Assembly (NCBI GenBank): GCA_001910725.1
Contig: MJGA01000024.1
Coordinates: 62,001-126,000 of the forward strand
Reading direction: 5' to 3'
Length of the DNA stretch: 64,000 bases
Origin: Phanerodontia chrysosporium
Lineage: Eukaryota > Basidiomycota > Agaricomycetes > Polyporales > Phanerochaetaceae
The position numbers and the translations under genes were made by a program. Shown here one piece after another: positions 45,495 through 57,163 of the stretch; the first letter of the stretch is position 1; each line of letters opens with the position of its first letter. The notes beneath the pieces were generated by a model. It did no database searches. It saw only the letters and a list, made by a program, of their open reading frames with translations, and was not told the DNA's origin.

Positions 45495-47033
45495 TCATGT
45501 ACGTGTCTCGATGGAGCTCTTCCGCCCTGACCTGCATGTCGTGATACCGCAACGATCACGGTGAAAGCTGATCACACGAGGACTGGCAGGACCTGCACCT
45601 CCGTTGCGTACCCGGTCTCGACTGAATCTAGAGCTGCCGAGTGTAGGACTTCCCGCACCGCAGTGCAGACCCCATACAACGCCAGCCGAGTTACCGAGGC
45701 GGGGCGACCCTGCAAGAATCGGAGGAGGTGCAGGCGCATGGTGTGCATCGGTCGAGCGAGTCGCTACAGTCAGCTGTTCCGTTGTCGACCTGCGTTCGTC
45801 AGCACCGTCATCGTCAGGTAATGTCGCCCAGTCGTCTTCCGGGTCGGCAGCGCCAGCGCTGCCTCTCCTGATGGTTCCCCGACTACCTTCATCTGCAGAA
45901 CGGTGAGGGTCCGTCTCGGCAAAGGCGTTGTCCAGCGGATCTAAGTCTTGACCTCCAGACTCGAAATACTTCTGCAAGGGACTGGGGCTCCGCTTTCCCC
46001 TGTTGCTAGAGACTAGAGAAAACAATGGAGGTATGGCATGCCGCGTTTTCGCGCCTCCCCGCCAGCTTCGTCCAAGCGTAGAACAATCTCGGGCAGGCAA
46101 AGACTCATTATCCTCGCCACCAAGGTCGCGTATTGCCCTAGACAATCGCCCGTCCATGTCGTCCGGTTCCTCCCTGTCCAGCAAGTCATCCTCTTCGTCG
46201 CCGTCGCCATACTGTGTTCGACTGCCCTCCCGTGTCATTAGACCAGGCATCGGCAGGGCAGCGGCTCTACCAAGGGTGCGTGGCGCATTCAGCAGCGCCA
46301 CAGGAATGGACGGACGCGTCCGCGCCAAGGCGGGCATGGTGAATCCACTGGAGCTGCGACTGCGACTCGAGCTCCGCATCGACGGGGCACGCAGAAGAGG
46401 CAGGCCTTGCCGTTGCCGCCCGGTGGAAATTATCTCGAAGAACTTTTTGCGTTTCTGTAAAACCCCGTCTGTACTGAGCCACGCAAGAAGACAGAAGCGG
46501 CTCACCCATTCCCGTAGGATATCCTGTGCGGCATCCGAGTGCCAGCTCAAGCCGTCCAGGTCCTCGAACTCGACGTGCACATCCGCGAACGTCGCGTGTA
46601 GTACTGCATGTTCCTCCGCGGACATACCGAGGTGTGCGGCGTCCTCAAGCTCCTGCTCGCGCTCCAGCTGGCGGAGTTTAGCCTTGCGCAACTTGAACTT
46701 GACGCTTTCTTCGGGAGCCATAGCTGCGTTGACGTGATGTACAGGGTCAGGGAATGCTGAACGCTAGTCTCGGGATTGGGTGTACAAAGGAGTGTAAGTT
46801 GCGCTTCGGTCAACGAAGGCAAGAGCGTGGACAGAGGGGCCGCCTGGGCAAGAGAGCGATGGGAGAAGGAAGACAGAGAAGGCTTGTCTTGACTGCACGA
46901 GTGGACATCCTCGGCTTGCGATGAGGCTGGCGGTTCAGTCACCGCGCCTTCGGACGAAAGTCTGGGCCAGGCATTACAATGCTGGCGAACAAGGCTGACC
47001 AGGAGGGAAAGGAATTCGACTCAATAGGTCAGT
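45495..47033 (-). CDS. Unknown protein, Ser/Arg-rich with an N-terminal helical region
   Basis: Two exons join in phase across a 62-base intron (GTACAC...CTGAC...CGCAG): upstream piece FLSLLVSLVRQH to SLTEAQLTLL, then MAPEESVKFKLRKAKL and AKLRQLEREQELEDAAHLGM. The joined helix is charged and coiled-coil-like. The remainder has Ser/Arg repeats (SMRSSSRSRSSSGF), acidic patches (GDGDEEDDLLDREEPDDMDG) and a WATLPDDDGAD segment, and ends at 45495. The upstream frame opens after a TGA next to a TACTGACCTATTGAG acceptor-like site, so a further first exon is likely and the start is unresolved; the internal ATG at 46721 is an alternative. No family recognised. Confidence 0.65.
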
Positions 47034-47247
47034 ACGGATGGACAAGGAAGTGTATTTGAGGAGGACGACAAGACACGCTTCGCACTATGCTTGCAAGAAA
47101 GATCGCACCTGTGTCATCGAAGGAGGGGTCCCATGACGTTCAATTGTGCCCTGTGTTGACACCCTCGACGAAGCCCGGCGGAAACATACGACAAGTACTG
47201 GCGGGTGTTTAGTCCAGTGTGGAACAACAGCGAGATGGGCGAGCGTT

Positions 47248-47270
47248 GGAGACCAGGAGACCAGGAGACC
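47248..47270 (+). repeat. Three tandem copies of GGAGACCA
   Basis: An 8-base unit repeated nearly three times in the leader region upstream of GPN2. Probably slippage; no function evident. Confidence 0.8.
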
Positions 47271-47489
47271 ATGAGTGCACGATGCGTTCAGGGGCAAGAG
47301 ATGCGTAACCAATAGAGAGACGGGTGCGATGTATATTCTAGTCGGCAGACTGTGCAGTAAGCAATACGAGCAACGAGGCAAACGACGAGAAGAGGCAATG
47401 AGGCTCGAAACGCGAAGATGGTGGAGAACCAGGAAAACACGAGTAGTGAGAGTCTCAGGCGTCTGACCTTTCACTCCTCGACGTCCACC

Positions 47490-48724
47490 ATGCCCTTCGG
47501 CGAAGTGGTCTGCGGCGCCCCAGGCAGCGGCAAGTCCACTTACTGCTATGGGAAATCCCAACTATTCAACGCTCTCAACAGGCCGATTGCTGTCGTAAAT
47601 CTCGACCCCGCGAACGACAACATCCCGTACCCGTGCGCCATAGACATCTCGTCCCTCATTACCCTCGAAGATGTCATGAAAGAGCACGGACTGGGCCCCA
47701 ACGGTGGCATGCTATACTGTATGGAGTATCTCGAAGCGAATTACGACTGGCTTGAGGATCGTCTGAAGGAGCTGGGCGACGACGTCTATGTGCTCTTCGA
47801 CTTGCCGGGCCAGGTTGAGATCAGCACGAACCACGAGAGTGTGCGGCGTATCATCCGCAAGCTAACCAAGAGCGGGTTTCGGGTGCGTTTTGCTACTAGG
47901 ACCATAGTTGTCTAGAGCTGACCAGGTCGTGCCCTAGCTAGCTGCCGTGCATCTGTGCGACGCGCATTACGTGACCGACGCGTCCAAGTTCGTCTCGGTG
48001 CTCATGCTATCGTTGCGTGCGATGCTACACCTCGAACTCCCCCACGTGAACGTACTCTCAAAGATAGACCTGATCACACAGTATGGCGAGCTCGGTACGC
48101 TCTGTCTCGCGTTACACTTCCTGGTTATTGACTAAGCGTCCGCCACAGATTTCAACCTGGACTTCTACACGGAGGTGCAAGACCTCTCATACCTCGAGAA
48201 CGCCCTCACGGCCGCTTCCCCGCGGTACAAAGAGCTGAACATGGCTATATGCTCGCTCATTGAGGACTTCGGTCTCGTCGGCTTCGAGACACTCGCGATC
48301 GAGGTCAGTAGGTATACAGTCGGATAACTTTTCTCGGCTCACGATGCGCTCATAGGACAAAGAATCCATGCTGCATCTCACGCGGGTGATCGACAAAGCA
48401 ACAGGCTGTGTCTTTGTGCCTCCCGCAGACTCAAAAGTACCCCCTGGCGCAGTGGACAACACCGGCGCGCCGCCGACGCAGCGCCCGAATATGTTCAGCC
48501 TGATGTCAAGCGCCATGGGTCCTATGCACGGCCCGCGGAGCGACGTGCGCGACGTGCAGGAGCGGTGGATCGACGCCCGCGAGGAATACGACGAGTGGGA
48601 GCGCGCGCAATGGCGGAAGGAGGGTCTCGCTGTTCAGCAGCAAGCGAGGAAGAAGAATCAGATACGGCAACGCGGCGGGCCCTCGCAAGATAAGGAAGGC
48701 GACGTAACGATGTCTTCGTCGTAA
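47490..48724 (+). CDS. GPN2: GPN-loop GTPase 2
   Basis: GTPase of the GPN family, needed for assembly and nuclear import of RNA polymerase II with GPN1 and GPN3. Four exons fit in phase: 47490-47882, 47938-48094, 48149-48303, 48356-48724; 357 aa. Motifs: P-loop CGAPGSGKS (8-16), NLDPAND, the defining Gly-Pro-Asn at 69-71 (GLGPNGGM), DLPGQVE (104-110), LCDAHYVTD and the guanine-specific SKIDL. The C-terminus is charged and helical ([16 protein letters not shown]). I chose MPFGEVVCG at 47490 because it is the standard family start; an in-frame ATG at 47418 also exists. Divergent from the unknown gene upstream. A decayed copy of its last exon lies at 51720-52040. Confidence 0.96.
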
Positions 48725-49054
48725 GCTTGTGACGTCCGTCCGACCCGTGTATACTTAGTAGCGAGCCGTCCAGCGACGTGTGTCCATGTGTTTCAAACAT
48801 ATGCACCCTTTGGAGTCCAGACTGGAATGCGAGATACATAGGGACAGCGTAAGGGCCGATGGCGGTCGGCAACACTCAGCGGTCCGAGGCTCTCTTGACT
48901 CGACTAGAACGGGAACAGGGAATGTGATTACTTTCGTCGTGGAGAGCCACGACGAAAGGCGGCGAATAAGTGAGACCGAAAAAGGAAGGTGTCGTGATAA
49001 CCCTCGAACAGGGTTACACAGCACTACTCTCACTTGGCACAACGCTTTCCGTTA

Positions 49055-49597
49055 CTACTTGGCACCACTGGCATGAATGGATGAGCACGCATCACTAGTC
49101 ATCATCCTAAGCTGAACGTACAGATCGATCTTATACCAGTTGGGTTCCTGCCCTGCTACACCTAGCCTCCGCCCGACCTCCTCAACAACCTTCGGATCGA
49201 GTGGCGCGTTCATCCCTTGCCATGTCGCGTCGTCCCTTAGGACGAAAATGTAGCACTCGGGGTCGAGCTTGCCGCCACAATAGGTAGTAAGCGATTGCGG
49301 AGGGGGAGAAGTTGGGGAAACTCAGAGTAGATGAGGCCGGGAAGCAGCGTGCGCTAACCGCGTCGCTCAAGTCGAGTGTATAGTTGGCTTCTTCAGGGTC
49401 ATCGCGGCGAGTTTGGCCTCGCCGTAGACGGCCTCGTAGTACCATCGTGCCCAACGCATGCGACACTTGTAGTCGAGGATAAATCCGTATGCGACAGTGG
49501 GTGCACCACGGGCTGGCGCACGAACAGGTTTGTAGCGGTAGGAAGGAGGCAGTGGATCGCAGTCGGTAGAAGGACAGACGGTTGTAACGTTGGCCAT
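49055..49597 (-). CDS. Small unknown protein
   Basis: Start MANVTTVCPSTDCDPLPPSY at 49597, then an aromatic, basic segment (DYKCRMRWARWYYEAVYGE). The next segment (EEANYTLDLSDA) is one frame away; adding one G to the run at 49396-49398 joins them as AAMTPEEANYTLDL. After a probable 91-base intron ending GGCAAG comes LDPECYIFVLRDDATWQGMN and VVEEVGRRLGVAGQEPNWYK, with the stop at 49055. About 150 aa with no signal peptide or membrane helix. The well-ordered C-terminal half suggests a real soluble protein; I do not recognise the family. Confidence 0.5.
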
Positions 49598-50145
49598 GAT
49601 TGAGGAGAGATTCAACATGGGCGTTTGCGATGAGCTATGCACCCTTATACTCTTACGTAAGCAGTTCCGCCGCACGTTATGCCGCTGCACCACCGACAGC
49701 CGTTCTGCTACTGCTATTACATGCCTTTGCGTAAGCATTGGAGACATCGAGAGCTAACCAAAAGTATCGACGTTCAAATCCGAATGTTGAATCTTAGAGC
49801 CCCTCTCGCCTTTGCAGTCATTTCCAGGGCGAGGTCCGAGTCGTCTTGGTGCCTATAACTAAAACGGGAAGGTGCGCCGCTGTCGATTTCAGCCATGGGC
49901 AGTCCGCACTTGCGTGTAGCATATCTCGGTCGTATTTCGTGTTACTGTTGATTTAGTTCAAACACGCTTGCACAGGCATGGGACGTTGCGATTACCTTGG
50001 GAATATCGAACTTCCCCGTTTGACTTCGTGGGTAGATCGATGGGTCTCTCATTGTTCTGCATCGCGGCGCATTTTGCATTATGACTGAACATGTCTATGG
50101 CGGCAGTGCGCCGCCCCTACCTGTTTGTGGTCTTCCCTCACGCCT
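49598..50145. other. Intergenic between two unknown genes
   Basis: Divergent upstream region of the genes at 49055-49597 (-) and 50146 (+). No coding or RNA gene supported. Confidence 0.45.
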
Positions 50146-51571
50146 ATGTCTCAACTCGCCACACCCCTCGTTGACGTCGATGTTAGCCGACTTCCGAGAT
50201 TCGTCACGTCGAAACATATCCGTCAAGCCATCTCATCAGCCTACTCTACCAAGCTTAACCCACGCAATCTTGAAACCAACTACTATCCTCCATATACCCA
50301 CTCCTTCTCACGTCTAACCGACTTTCAAGTTGGCGAGAATGACACACTAATCGTCTGCCAAGAATATAATATCGACATATCTAAGGCGCATCTCAATCTC
50401 TATAAGCTCTCTGCGCGAGACTATGAGACCTTCAATGATGTCCCCAACGCCACCCAAGCCGACTTTGATTCAGAGGACAGTTCGGAAGAGGAGGACCGGG
50501 CAGAGGCCGCGCCGAACCTTCTGCGAGCAGACATAGCTAATGCCGTGGAAGACTCAGACCATCTTATCCCAATACTACTCGATGTACCTGGGCGGAACCT
50601 ACGTTCACTAGACAAGCCCCCCTACTGAGGGTGCTGGTCTGGCAGTCGAAGGGCTTGAAGGCACAGGTTCGCTACTCCAGTATGCACATGTAATGTCGAT
50701 AATCCTGATAAACTTCCCTGTGCAAGCCGCGCCGATCCCAGCGCACAGTGAAACCTCCTCGCAGGTATGCCAAAGACTGGATCGCGAACGATGATGTTCG
50801 AGCCATACTCTATAATCCGACCACAAGCTTAACAGCTGAAGAGCGACTTCAAGCCATCGAGAATCTCTTGAGACGCAGCGAGATCGCGGAGGATCCCAGA
50901 GGTTCGTTAACTTTATCAGCTGACATATGAGACTCTGATTCAAATGTACATCCTTAGATGCTACATTGGCCGATACATCAAGCGGTAGCCTCGCTACGGT
51001 GCCCGATGACAAGGGTCAAGATTCATTTCCAGATTTGGTGGTCCGCCATACGCATGCTGTCGAGAGCGAGAGACCCTTCGACGATAAGCAGGCGTATGGC
51101 TGGGAGTGTCGCTTGGGCTCAAGATTCTCCACCACTGCTTCCCGTTGATTATGGAGATCAAGGGTTGTCCAAGTCGCAAGCTGCGTGGCGAAGAGCTGCG
51201 CGTCAGGTTGCGCAAGCGAGCTTCGCATGCAGAACTGGAGTTGTATGAATATATCCGCACCTGCTTTACACGTGACCTATGTGCAGAGTCCGCCATCGCC
51301 GTGTCCGCTGCAGGTCCATACTGGAGGTGGACTACGGTCAAACGCGAGGATTTCGATGTCAGCATCCTTGAATGGTTCAGCGACTACATGAAGGCCTGGC
51401 ATTCGTAAGAAAATTGCGAAGGTTACCCCCTTCTTTCTTGGAACCCCAGAGTCGGATGCGGAGCTCACCAAGCTGCGCGATACGGCCCTGATCCCCATGC
51501 TCGTGAAACATTACAATTACCCGTCGACGACGGTCCCGAACCCCCAGCCCGTAAAGCCCTTACGGCGTTAG
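50146..51571 (+). CDS. Unknown multi-exon protein, frame uncertain in places
   Basis: ATG at 50146 opens VSRLPRFVTSKHIRQAISSA and a region with YNIDISKAHLNLYKLSARDY and an acidic stretch (SEDSSEEEDRAEA). The frame stops after SLDKPPY, but one extra C in the six-C run at 50617-50622 continues it as LLRVLVWQSKGLKAQ up to a GTTCGC donor. The next exon reads VKPPRRYAKDWIANDDVRAI, then DATLADTSSG after a short intron. Downstream pieces (LELYEYIRTCFTRDLCAES, REDFDVSILEWFSDYMKAW, SDAELTKLRDTALIPMLVKH) look coding but lie in frames I could not join. The gene may be functional with sequence errors, or partly decayed. No family recognised. Confidence 0.45.
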
Positions 51572-51719
51572 TCTACAATGGATACTATCTTGCGGATCAT
51601 ATACCATGAAAGTTGAATGTACTCTTCCCGAAATGTTGCTACCACCGATATATGAGTAGGAGGAGTATACTTGTGATGTGTGTCTTGCATCATGAGCACT
51701 ACTTGGCTCTGCATCAATT

Positions 51720-52040
51720 TCAGATGTGGGAATCCGGCCATCATGGGTTCCATGCACGATGGGTGACGTGCAGGACCAGTGTCACATCGATACGCTCAAT
51801 GAGAGGAGGGAACTAGGAGGATGCGCGAGCGAGGAAGAACCTGACGCAACGGCTCCGCGGCGCTCGCAGCTCCAGTGGGTCAACTTGAACGCCTTCGTTG
51901 TAGCCCAGGACGTTTGTGCAGTAGAGCCATCCGGCGAAAATGTAATATTTCAAAGATCTACCCTTTCGGAGTCCAGACTACGGAATGCGAAATACATACG
52001 GACAGTATTGTGAAGAAAATTACGGCCGTCGTTCCACCCT
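51720..52040 (+). pseudogene. Relic of the GPN2 last exon and downstream sequence
   Basis: Words of the GPN2 tail recur in order with substitutions and gaps: ATGGGTTCCATGCACG versus ATGGGTCCTATGCACG (48517 on), GACGTGCAGGA, GCGAGCGAGGAAGAA versus GCAAGCGAGGAAGAA, and beyond the stop codon TCGGAGTCCAGACT and GGAATGCGAAATACATACGG versus TTGGAGTCCAGACT and GGAATGCGAGATACATAGGG (48808-48842). Since the similarity runs past the GPN2 stop into its flank, this is a duplicated DNA segment that has decayed, not a protein-level resemblance. Confidence 0.7.
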
Positions 52041-52049
52041 TGGCGAGCT

Positions 52050-55000
52050 TCACAAACGCATGATGAGCTGCTTGACGCCGGCCATCCACAAACCGATGTC
52101 ATCTGTCAAGGAGCCAGTCCTGAGCAGGTCGATATGGATGGCGAGGGCAGACTCGCGGTCTCGGGCTTCCATAGCTGAGAACCAAGTTAGAACGACGGTA
52201 GCGGCAGAGAAGCGGGATGAGGCATACCGCGCGTTAGAACGAGAAGTTGGTCGCAGACGGGCTTCGACAAGGATTCGCAGTTGAGCGCGTCGAATAGCGG
52301 GTTGATGCGGCGCTCAAGGTCGTCGGCGAGGCGCTTTTGCTGGGGCTGGGACAGAGGGGAATAAACATCAACTCGCTAACCGGGTGTCATTTGCGGCTTA
52401 CCGGAGTCGTCTGCTTTACCATCTCAAGCTGCTGGGAGATGACGTGGTAAATCGGCCTCAGGTGGTCCGGAATATGGCTCCTGTCACCGGGAGCTGAGAG
52501 ACCGCCAAGTCAGTATCTATGCGTACAGCAATAGGAGAACACATACGGTACTTCGGCTGCGGCGGGCCAGGCTTCGCCTTCGGGGGCGCAGACGGAGCGG
52601 GCTGTCCGGGCCCAGGAGGAGGCGCCATCGGCGGAGCACTTCCGGGCGGGGGACCAGCCCTGGCGGCCACGCTGGGGGGTGGAGGCGCGAACGAGCCCTG
52701 CTGAGGCGGCGGCGCAAAGCCTCCCTGCTGTGGTGGAGGCGCGTATCCGCCTTGCTGCGGTGGCGGCGCGTACATTCCTGCCTGTTGCGGGGGAGGCGTG
52801 CCGCGCGCGTACGCAGGCGAAGGCGTGCCTCGCATGGGCGGCGGACCGGGAGGCAGGTGAGTAGGAGCTGACGGCGGCGTTTGGTGCGGCATGTGTCCTC
52901 GTGGCGGCGGCATGGCGAATTGGTTTTGCTGCGGCGGTCCTCGTGAGAGTCCTTGCCCTTCCGGAGGCGACATCATGCGCTGGGGCGGCGGCAGCATTCC
53001 CTGCGGGGGTCCTTGTGGTGGTACACCTTGGGGAGGGTATGGCCCAGATCCTTGCGGGGGTGGAGGCATACGCTGACCTTGCGGAGGAGGAGGAGGCCTC
53101 TGTTGCACACTACCAGGGCGTGGCGGTGGCGGCAACGTTGTTGGCGGCTGTCCGTGCGCTGGTGGGGTAGGTGGCAGGATACCCGGAGATGGCGCATTTG
53201 GGAACGGCGATGTGATCGCTGAGGGCTTGCTCTGATTCGCGTTCGCGTTCGAAGGGGTGCGGCGGGCAGCAACATGGGCTGGTACATCGTTCCAACCACC
53301 ATTGTCGCGCTTGAAGGCAGGACCCTTGGGCGGAGGCGCCACGGGTGCTGACGGGGTGCTACGGCGAGGCGGTGGCGGCAATGGCGCAGCCTGTTGTTGG
53401 CTGGGCACAGCAGGTTGGCCGTAAGGCCCAGATGAATAGCCAGACGGTGCTGGGGGCTGGTAGGCCGATTGACTCTGAGCGATTGGCGGTGCACCGTATT
53501 GGGAGGCAGGTGGAGCATACGTAGGGGCTGCACCATACGGCGCGTACGTAGAGGTTGCCTGCATAGGAGCAGGCGGCTGAGGGACGAAGGGCTGCTGTGT
53601 CGACACCGGGGCAGCATAGGACGAACCATATCCGTATGCAGAGGTAGTAGCGGAAATGGGTGCGGCCTTAGGGATACTCGAGGGACCGGCAATAGCAGAG
53701 GTGGTGCTGATCGGAGCAGCGCTTGTGCCAGCAGCAACCTGCAGCCGCTTGCGCCCTTCGGAGAAGTCCAGGTGACTTCCGGGAGAGCCGTGGTAGCCGG
53801 GAGGAGTTAACTTGAGGAAGAGCAGAGCTTCCTTGACGAGGCCTTGTGCAGCCAACAGATCGGCGTACTCGAAGTAGCGATCGTAGAGGGCGGCAAGCTT
53901 GTATGTCCGCGCCTCTTCTTCTTCCGGGCTAGCATGCTGTGCGAGGTCCGTGTCCTCATACTTGATAGCCTTACGGAAGACAGTGACCTTCTCAATGAAT
54001 GTCTGCAGAGCGTATGCATGTGCGGTGTAGCGTGATCCGTGAAGGTTCTCCTGACCCAGCAAATGAGCCTCTTCCTCTGCGAGCTCCTCGATCCAGATGT
54101 TGACGAGCCTCTCCAGTCTGCCTGCTGCCAGGTACGTAAGCGTCGCGTTTTTGCGGAACTCGAGGGCGCGTTCGGCAGCACCAGGCGTCGTGGAGGCCTT
54201 TGCGAGGCTTGCCTGAAATTCAAGGCGCTGACCCAGCTGCTCAGCGAGGTTGGCAAAGTCGTCTTGGCTGGCGAAGGTGCAGAGCACAACGAAGATTTCT
54301 TGCCACTCTTGCAAGTCGGCATTCTGTACGATGTCCTCCAGGTCGTCGGTAACAATGGATTGGAACAGACGCAAGTATGGGAGCTCAGCGGTGCAACGCT
54401 CGAAGTACGCCTTCTGGGTACGCTGCAAAAGCTCAGGACCGCCCCGAACGGCGAGGAGAATCGCGTCCGCAAAGCGCTCGCAGGAGAGACACAGCGAAAC
54501 GGCGGACTCGAAGTCACCAAGAACGAGAGCCTTGGTCACCAAGCGGTCAGTCTCGGACTCGTCATTAGGGTATATCCTGAAGGTGTTGTTCTTGAGTGTG
54601 TCAGAGGCAACCGATGACGGACGAGAGCCGATGGTAGCGGCGACGGACGAGTCGAGGGGGTAGTTCGTGTGTGGGATGTCGATGTGCGGTTCGTCAGATC
54701 GCGATGTGCCAATGCTGCCAAAGAAGTCGGCAGCAGCGTCAGTTTGAGGAGTCCCCGCAATTTCGTCCCCAAACAGGCTCGGGGCAGTAGTCGTAGATTC
54801 TCCGTCGGCAAGGTGGGTGGTGTCGGAGGCAGCGCCAGTGCTTACTTCCGACGGAGTGGTCTCTGCCGCCAGCGCATTCGGGTCGCCCTCCTCGGTCTCG
54901 TCAGCCTCCTCTGGCGTCGGCTCGCGTTCGGGTTCTGCGAACGAGACGACTGGTTCGCGAGGACCGACTTCGGTCTCGGTCACATCCTCCTCCGCAGTCG

Positions 55001-56765
55001 CAGATTCACTAGCTGCGGTCGCTTTCAGCTTCTCGACGGCCTCCGCCACTCGAGCCTTGATCTCCTCCTTGGAGAAGCCCAGCAAAGTGATCAGCTCATC
55101 GCGCGAGTTGGCTTTGAAGAGACTGAGCAACGCCTTCCATCCCGCGGAGATATCCTGTGCCTCCTGAGCGCTTTTCTCGGCGGCAAGAGCATCAAGTCCG
55201 TCCGCATCGATAGCTGCTTGAAGCTTCTCGGCGCGTTCGACAACGGTTGGCTCAGTAGAGATCTTTCTGACATGAACGACTCCGCTCTGGTGCTTGCCCG
55301 AAGCATTAGGCAGGTTGGAGACGGTCACCAGTTTGCCACCGTAGCCGAAGGAGGCAGAAGTCTGCCGACGAAGCCACTTCGGAGGCTGTTTGAGCGAAAG
55401 GGTAGCTTGATTAGCACGAGTGAAACCAGCAGAGTCGAAGATATCTGATGCATCGGAGGCAACAGGGGCGGGAGGCTCATTGCGGTCATTGGTGGACTGG
55501 ATGGAGTGAATACCGATAGTCCCGTCAAAGAAGGCCGTCGCAAAGAGGTCAGGGTTGCGAGGGCACCAGTCGACTTGGAATGCCCAGTTATCCGCAGAAG
55601 GTAATTCGCCTATTATTTCCGACGTCTGCGGGTTCCAGCACAGAGCGCGGTTGTCTTTGCCACATGACAGTAGCAGGTCCGCGTCCTGCTTGCACCATGA
55701 GAGCGACAGGACACCCTTCTCGTGGCCAGTTAGGATCTAGAAAAACATGTAAGTAAACCTATCCTGCCATAAATGTCGTAGCGTACCTTCTCCGGAGCAC
55801 GCGCATTGCGGAGATCCCAGACCATGATAACGGGTGACGTATCATCTTCTGACGAGGTGACCAAACGCGTCGCCTTGAAGCGTATTTTAGTGTATGTCTC
55901 GATAGTATGAGTATGCGACATACGTTATCGGGATGCCAAGCAACATCACTCATGCCACGTCTGCCCCCCACAGCAAGACCAGCGCCGAAGCCTTGCATGC
56001 CCGCTTGGGTGCCCGCACCACCTCCATAGGCTAGGGCGGCGACTTCTCTCTTGCCCCGAAGATCCCACACCACGGTGTATCCTGTGCTGCTAGAAGCAGC
56101 GAGCGCGTACTGAACGTGATGATTCCAGGCTAGTGACGTGATCTCGTCGAGTTTCGTGCTGCGGGTGCCTGGAGAGTATGGCTTGCTAGGATCTTTCAAG
56201 TCCCAAATGTATATCTGACACTGGGGTGAGACAGACAAACAAGGGGTATTGAATCATACGCACCTCGCCATTGACTGCACCAGACGCGAACAGGTTGGTC
56301 TGAATGGGGTTGAAATCCAACCCACGGACTGGGCCTGTATGCGTCTTATTCCGGAGCATAAGCGACTCTGATATGCTACAACACGTGTAAGATAGACACG
56401 AGAGCGAGTATAATGAACACATACTCTGCATGCGCGAGAATCTTGGAAGGATCCCAGATGTCCAGCTCTCCGTTCTCCATGCCCGCTACGATGACACCGC
56501 GGTCGCGTCCTCCATCGGTATAGCCCCAGGCAAGACGGTTGAATCTTGAGCTCGTCGTGACATGTGCTCTAGCACCGGGCTGACCCTCGCCTCCAAGCTC
56601 GTACTCATTCTTGTCCAAAAAGTCTGGCTCCCAGATCTCGAGCTGGCCGTTGTTACTGAATGATTCGTCCAACGCTCCGGCGACAGTTCCCGTCGCAAGA
56701 AGGGGCAGCGACGGTAACGGCGACCAGGCAAAGGTCGACGTCCGGCGTATTTCCTTCAGCTTCAT
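52050..56765 (-). CDS. SEC31: SEC31, COPII coat outer subunit
   Basis: With SEC13 forms the outer cage of COPII vesicles leaving the ER. The ATG at 56765 (MKLKEIRRTSTFAWSP) is the standard family start. The N-terminal WD40 propeller is clear: GQLEIWEPDF, GELDIWDPSKIL, HTGPVRGLDFNPIQ, GEIYIWDLKDP, YTVVWDLRGKREV, MVWDLRNARAPEKI, TGHEKGVLSLSWCKQDADLL and WCPRNPDLFATAFFDGTIGI. The helical solenoid follows in the 54.6-53.8 kb part (ESAVSLCLSCERFADAILLA). A long Pro/Gln-rich linker (about 53750-52540, many PPPPQ and APPPQQG) comes next, then the C-terminal helical domain (LRPIYHVISQQLEMVKQTTP), ending KQLIMRL at 52050. Several introns interrupt the propeller and the C-terminus. Confidence 0.96.
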
Positions 56766-57163
56766 GGTGGAAGGAGGTTGTTAAGTGCTGTGGTTGTCCC
56801 GCAGACACGTATGACGAGGTAGCATCAAGCAGACGCCCATACGTGTAGCACCCATAGTCGCGAAGCTCTCTCACGCTTTCAAGTCAACAAGCACGGTAAG
56901 CTTCCGATCTAACCTTCTCAAGCAAAGAATTGTTAACCAACTGGCACGGTCAAACGCGCCTCGTGTGCTCATCTTTCCCGACCGCCACGACCCTCGCACT
57001 GCAGAATACTTGTTGCTGCCCATAACAAGGGCAGTATTACACAGTCACTGTCTCTAGCGCGGTCTCTGAGACTTAGGCAAGTCCCGTCAATCTGTGCACA
57101 CTTCACATAAGGTCCAGACACTGAAATTACCTAGGACAGGTCATTGGCACTGTGTCTCCGGAC
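56766..57163. promoter_or_regulatory. Divergent promoter region of SEC31 and CFT1
   Basis: The two start codons face away from each other across 398 bases. No distinct TATA box could be assigned; the region shows no coding signal. Confidence 0.5.

Noticed and set aside
49771..49785. GTTCAAATCC, resembling a tRNA B box
   Set aside because: No T-stem partner, no A box at the right distance and no acceptor stem; not a tRNA.
52540..53760. Long plus-strand Gly-rich frames and apparent repeats
   Set aside because: They are the complement of the Pro/Gln-rich SEC31 linker; low complexity explains the repeated words.
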